Assembly (NCBI RefSeq): GCF_006715565.1
Contig: NZ_VFNL01000001.1
Coordinates: 930,001-994,000, forward strand
From: Microbacterium sp. SLBN-154
GTDB taxonomy: Bacteria > Actinomycetota > Actinomycetes > Actinomycetales > Microbacteriaceae
DNA: 64,000 nt
Reading direction: 5' to 3'
A program made the translations under genes and the position numbers. Each line of letters starts with the position of its first letter. Position 1 is the first letter of the stretch. Below are positions 61,344 to 64,000 of this stretch, piece by piece. Under the pieces are notes generated by a model. The model saw nothing but the letters and a program-made list of their open reading frames with translations, had not been told where the DNA came from and did not search any database.

Positions 61344-62510
61344 TCAGCGGGTCGCGGCGCGCAGCGCCTGCTCGATGTCGGCGATGAGGTCGGCGGGGTC
61401 TTCGATCCCCACGGACAGGCGCACGACCTCGACCGGCACGGCCGCGTCGGTTCCGCGCACCGAGGCGTGGGTCATCGCGTCGGGGTAGTTCACGAGCGAC
61501 TCCACGCCGCCGAGCGATTCGGCGAGCTGGAAGAGCTCCGTCGACTCCGCGAACCGGCGGGCGAGCTCGCCCGAGTCGAAGGCGACCGAGACGATCCCGC
61601 CGAAGTCCGACATCTGCCGCGCGGCGATCGCGTGACCGGGGTGGTCCTCCAGGCCGGGGTAGAACACCTGCGCGACGTGCGAGTGGTCTCGGAGGAAGGC
61701 GGCGATCGCGGCCGCGTTGGCGCTGTGGCGTGCCATCCGGATCCCGAGGGTCTTGATCCCCCGTGAGGCCAGCCACGCATCCATCGGTCCCGAGACCGCG
61801 CCGACGGCGAACTGGAGGAATCCGATCTTCTCGGCGAGTTCGTCGTCATCGAGCACGAGCGCGCCGCCGACGACATCAGAGTGCCCGCCGAGGTACTTCG
61901 TCACCGAGTGGACGACGACGTCGGCGCCGAGGGTGAGGGGGCGCTGCAGAGCCGGAGTGGCGAAGGTGTTGTCGACGACGACGAGCGCTCCGGCCTCGTG
62001 CCCGATCGCGGCGAGCTCGGCGATGTCGGTGATCTTCAACAGGGGGTTCGACGGCGTCTCGACCCACACCAGCTGCGCGGGGCGCTCGGCGAGGGCGGCG
62101 CGGACCGCCGCGGCGTCGGACATCTCGACCGTGCGCATCTGCACACCCCACGGCGCCAGCACACGGGCCAGCAGCCGGTGGGTGCCGCCGTAGACGTCGT
62201 TGCCCAGCAGCACGCTGTCGCCGGGCTTCAGCGTCGCGCGCAGCAGCGCATCTTCGGCGGCCAGGCCCGACGAGAACGAGAACGCGTGGGCGCCGCCCTC
62301 GAGTGCGGCGAGCTGACGCTGAAGGGCCGTGCGGGACGGGTTGCCGCTCCGGCCGTACTCGTAGCCCTGGCGGAGCCCGCCGATGCCGTCCTGGGCGAAG
62401 GTGGTGGAGAAATGCACCGGGGGGATCACCGCTCCGGTGGTGGGGTCGAACTCCTGACCGGCGTGGACGGCGAGGCTGTCGAAGCGGTGGGTGCTCTTGT
62501 CGACGCTCAC
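61344..62510 (-). CDS. metB: Cystathionine gamma-synthase
   Basis: The 388-residue PLP enzyme of the Cys/Met metabolism family has the PLP lysine in SVTKYLGGHSDVVGG, the N-terminal FDSLAVHAGQEFDPTTGAVI and the typical NRGFDGV-type substrate region (ETPSNPLLKITD). It would join O-acyl-homoserine and cysteine, although gamma-lyase or sulfhydrylase activity cannot be excluded. The GTG at 62510 overlaps the stop of the upstream gene by 4 bp and follows AGGAA; an in-frame ATG at 62531 would overlap further and is less likely. Confidence 0.88.
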   Translation of the reverse strand: MSVDKSTHRFDSLAVHAGQEFDPTTGAVIPPVHFSTTFAQDGIGGLRQGYEYGRSGNPSRTALQRQLAALEGGAHAFSFSSGLAAEDALLRATLKPGDSVLLGNDVYGGTHRLLARVLAPWGVQMRTVEMSDAAAVRAALAERPAQLVWVETPSNPLLKITDIAELAAIGHEAGALVVVDNTFATPALQRPLTLGADVVVHSVTKYLGGHSDVVGGALVLDDDELAEKIGFLQFAVGAVSGPMDAWLASRGIKTLGIRMARHSANAAAIAAFLRDHSHVAQVFYPGLEDHPGHAIAARQMSDFGGIVSVAFDSGELARRFAESTELFQLAESLGGVESLVNYPDAMTHASVRGTDAAVPVEVVRLSVGIEDPADLIADIEQALRAATR

Positions 62511-63457
62511 GGCAGGTTCCTCGTCATCCATTCGTCATCGAAGATCTTGCTGATGTAGCCGCGGCCCGAGTCGGGGAGGATGACGACGACGACGTCGTCC
62601 TCGCCGAGGTCGCGTGCGGTGCGGAGGGCGGCGACGACCGCCATCCCGCACGATCCTCCGACGAGGAGGCCCTCCTCGCGCGCCAGGCGCCGAGTCATCT
62701 CGAACGACTCGCGGTCATCCACCCGCTCGTAGCGGTCGACCACGTTCGGATCGAAGGTGGTGGGCCAGAAATCCTCGCCCACGCCCTCGACGAGGTAGCC
62801 GTGCACCGGGCCGCCGGAGTAGATCGAGCCCTCGGGGTCGGCGCCGACGACCGTGACGCGGCCCTCGGAGACATCCTTCAGATACTTGCCGGTGCCGGTG
62901 ATCGTGCCCCCGGTGCCGATGCCGGCGACGAGGTGGGTGACCCGGCCCTCGGTGTCGTCCCAGATCTCCGGGCCGGTTGTCTCGTAGTGCGAGAGCGGCC
63001 CGTTGATGTTGGCGAACTGGTTGGGCTTGAAGGCGCCCGGGATCTCCTCGGCCAGCCGGTCGCTGACCGAATAGTAGGAGTCGGGATGATCCGGCGGCAC
63101 GTTCGTCGGAACGGTGACGATCTCGGCGCCGTAGGCGCGGAGGACCGCGGTCTTCTCGCCGGAGAACTTCTCGGGCACCACGAAGATCATGCGGTAACCG
63201 CGCTGGAGGGCGACGAGGGCCAGGCCCACGCCGGTGTTGCCGCTCGTGGCCTCGACGATCGTGCCGCCGGGCTGGAGCTGGCCGCTTTCTTCGGCGGCGT
63301 CGATCATGCGACGCGCGATGCGGTCCTTGACCGATCCGCCGGGGTTGAAGTACTCGACCTTGGCCAGCACGGTCGGCTTGACATCAGCGACGACGCGGTT
63401 CAGGCGGACGAGGGGGGTGTGGCCGACGAGGTCGGCGACGTGGGAGGCGTAGCGCAC
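62507..63457 (-). CDS. Cystathionine beta-synthase/cysteine synthase-type PLP enzyme
   Basis: The 316-residue protein is the catalytic core of the fold-type II family: PLP lysine in NPGGSVKDRIA, TSGNTG for substrate carboxylate binding and the glycine loop GTGGTITG. The sequence is closest in feel to actinobacterial cystathionine beta-synthase (DDEWMTRNLP at the end of the core), yet the two regulatory CBS domains that follow in mycobacterial enzymes are absent. It is co-translated with the gamma-synthase, so cysteine/homocysteine interconversion is likely. The GTG start has a weak AGGAA site. Confidence 0.88.
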   Translation of the reverse strand: MRYASHVADLVGHTPLVRLNRVVADVKPTVLAKVEYFNPGGSVKDRIARRMIDAAEESGQLQPGGTIVEATSGNTGVGLALVALQRGYRMIFVVPEKFSGEKTAVLRAYGAEIVTVPTNVPPDHPDSYYSVSDRLAEEIPGAFKPNQFANINGPLSHYETTGPEIWDDTEGRVTHLVAGIGTGGTITGTGKYLKDVSEGRVTVVGADPEGSIYSGGPVHGYLVEGVGEDFWPTTFDPNVVDRYERVDDRESFEMTRRLAREEGLLVGGSCGMAVVAALRTARDLGEDDVVVVILPDSGRGYISKIFDDEWMTRNLP

Positions 63458-63555
63458 GGTGTGTTCCTGAGTAAGGGCTGCTCGTGGCAGCCGAAGGTGA
63501 GTGGTCGTCGAAGGCGCGCCGAGGGGCGCTCACTCACAACAACGACACGTCAGGG

Positions 63556-64000
63556 TCACGAAGGGAGGTTATCAGCATCCAGGCCCGCCATGAACGTGCG
63601 GGTGTGCGCGGCGGCCCGCCGGAGGTAGTCCGCGATGGCCTGCTGCTGCTCCTCGGAGTACTCGTCGGCGAGATCGTCGAGGGTGCGGAACAGCGGTGAG
63701 AGCCCTCCGATCACCTGGTCGACCGCCTGCGGCTGCACCGTCAGCTGAACCCGGCGGCGATCGCGCGGGCTGCGCTCCCGGGCGACGTGACCCGCCCGCT
63801 CGAGGCGGTCGACCAGCTCGGTCGCCGACCCCGGGCTGATGCGCAGGCGTGCGGCCAGCTCGAGGGTGCCGAGCGGCGAGCGCTCGGATTCCATGAGATG
63901 TCCGATGGCGTCGTAATCCATGGGGCGCAGGTGCATGTGCTCCGCGAGTGCGCGCTCCACGTCCGCCGTCGCGCGATTGAGGTCGCGCAGCGCCCAGCTC
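63556..64000 (-). CDS. MarR family transcriptional regulator, 5' end outside window
   Basis: The visible part of at least 148 residues has the MarR winged helix: SPLGTLELAARLRISPGSAT, the recognition-helix part ELVDRLERAGHVARERSPRD with the wing RRRVQLTV, and a dimerisation helix. The frame stays open to the window edge and reads SWALRDLNRATADVERALAE before the internal GTG at 63960, which matches the first MarR helix, so the true start lies beyond 64000. The 98 bp between it and the CBS-type gene hold no gene. Confidence 0.85.
   Translation of the reverse strand, partial: SWALRDLNRATADVERALAEHMHLRPMDYDAIGHLMESERSPLGTLELAARLRISPGSATELVDRLERAGHVARERSPRDRRRVQLTVQPQAVDQVIGGLSPLFRTLDDLADEYSEEQQQAIADYLRRAAAHTRTFMAGLDADNLPS

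Noticed and set aside
63458..63555. SAM-type riboswitch before the CBS-metB pair
   Set aside because: The 98-bp gap is too short and lacks the conserved core of known SAM riboswitches; no terminator-antiterminator pair is visible.

Overview
The window is about 70% GC, and its gene order and protein sequences point to a high-GC Gram-positive actinobacterium of the family Microbacteriaceae, most likely Microbacterium or a close relative. The grounds are the str-S10-spc-alpha ribosomal order, an rpsK-rpoA junction without rpsD, an rplE-rpsH junction without rpsN, alanine/lysine-rich tails on several ribosomal proteins, MT0933-type and CsbD small proteins, DUF4012 and LPxSG surface proteins, and many GTG starts and 4-bp stop/start overlaps. 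This is inference from sequence; no database search was run. No rRNA, tRNA or CRISPR array was seen.

Layout. (1) 1-5.1 kb: three plus-strand genes for a membrane transglutaminase-like protein lacking its catalytic Cys and His, an FHA-domain membrane protein and a small one-pass membrane protein. (2) 5.1-9.8 kb: str operon (rpsL, rpsG, fusA, tuf) with a clear sigma-70-like promoter and a strong terminator. (3) 9.8-11.6 kb: an accessory interval bracketed by oppositely oriented clusters of one 21-bp tandem repeat, holding an MT0933-type small protein and an AbiEi/DUF559-like protein, then the S10 promoter and leader. (4) 11.6-28.2 kb: the S10-spc-alpha ribosomal superoperon including secY, adk, map, a thioredoxin-like gene, infA, rpmJ, rpoA and rplQ. 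(5) 28.2-31.3 kb: an acyltransferase on the minus strand, then truA.

(6) 31.3-45 kb is the most distinctive region. It has an EEP-family phosphohydrolase, a PAS histidine kinase, a membrane protein with a degenerate GGDEF domain, two divergent and apparently related lipoproteins, a processive-type family 2 glycosyltransferase, a PhoB/OmpR-type response regulator with a very long linker, and a tightly packed opposing operon (DUF4012, LPxSG surface protein, GT4 glycosyltransferase, GH6 glucanase). The control regions of the lipoprotein pair and of the glycosyltransferase carry CTTG/CAAG direct repeats at exactly 11-bp spacing, as expected for an OmpR/PhoB-family regulator. The working hypothesis is a two-component-controlled cell-surface glucan or exopolysaccharide system.

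(7) 45-46.3 kb: four small plus-strand genes (two of unknown function, a PPOX-type flavin protein and a zinc ribbon). (8) 46.2-50.7 kb: an ECF sigma factor with an anti-sigma-like/Asp23 fusion, facing an Asp23/AmaP-type envelope cluster and two CsbD genes. (9) 50.7-61.3 kb: MarR regulator and aldehyde dehydrogenase on the minus strand, divergent from a catabolic operon (split transketolase, zinc dehydrogenase, sugar ABC transporter, SDR, TIM-barrel epimerase) that contains no kinase. (10) 61.3-64 kb: cystathionine gamma-synthase and a CBS/cysteine-synthase-type gene on the minus strand, and the start-truncated end of a second MarR gene at the window edge.
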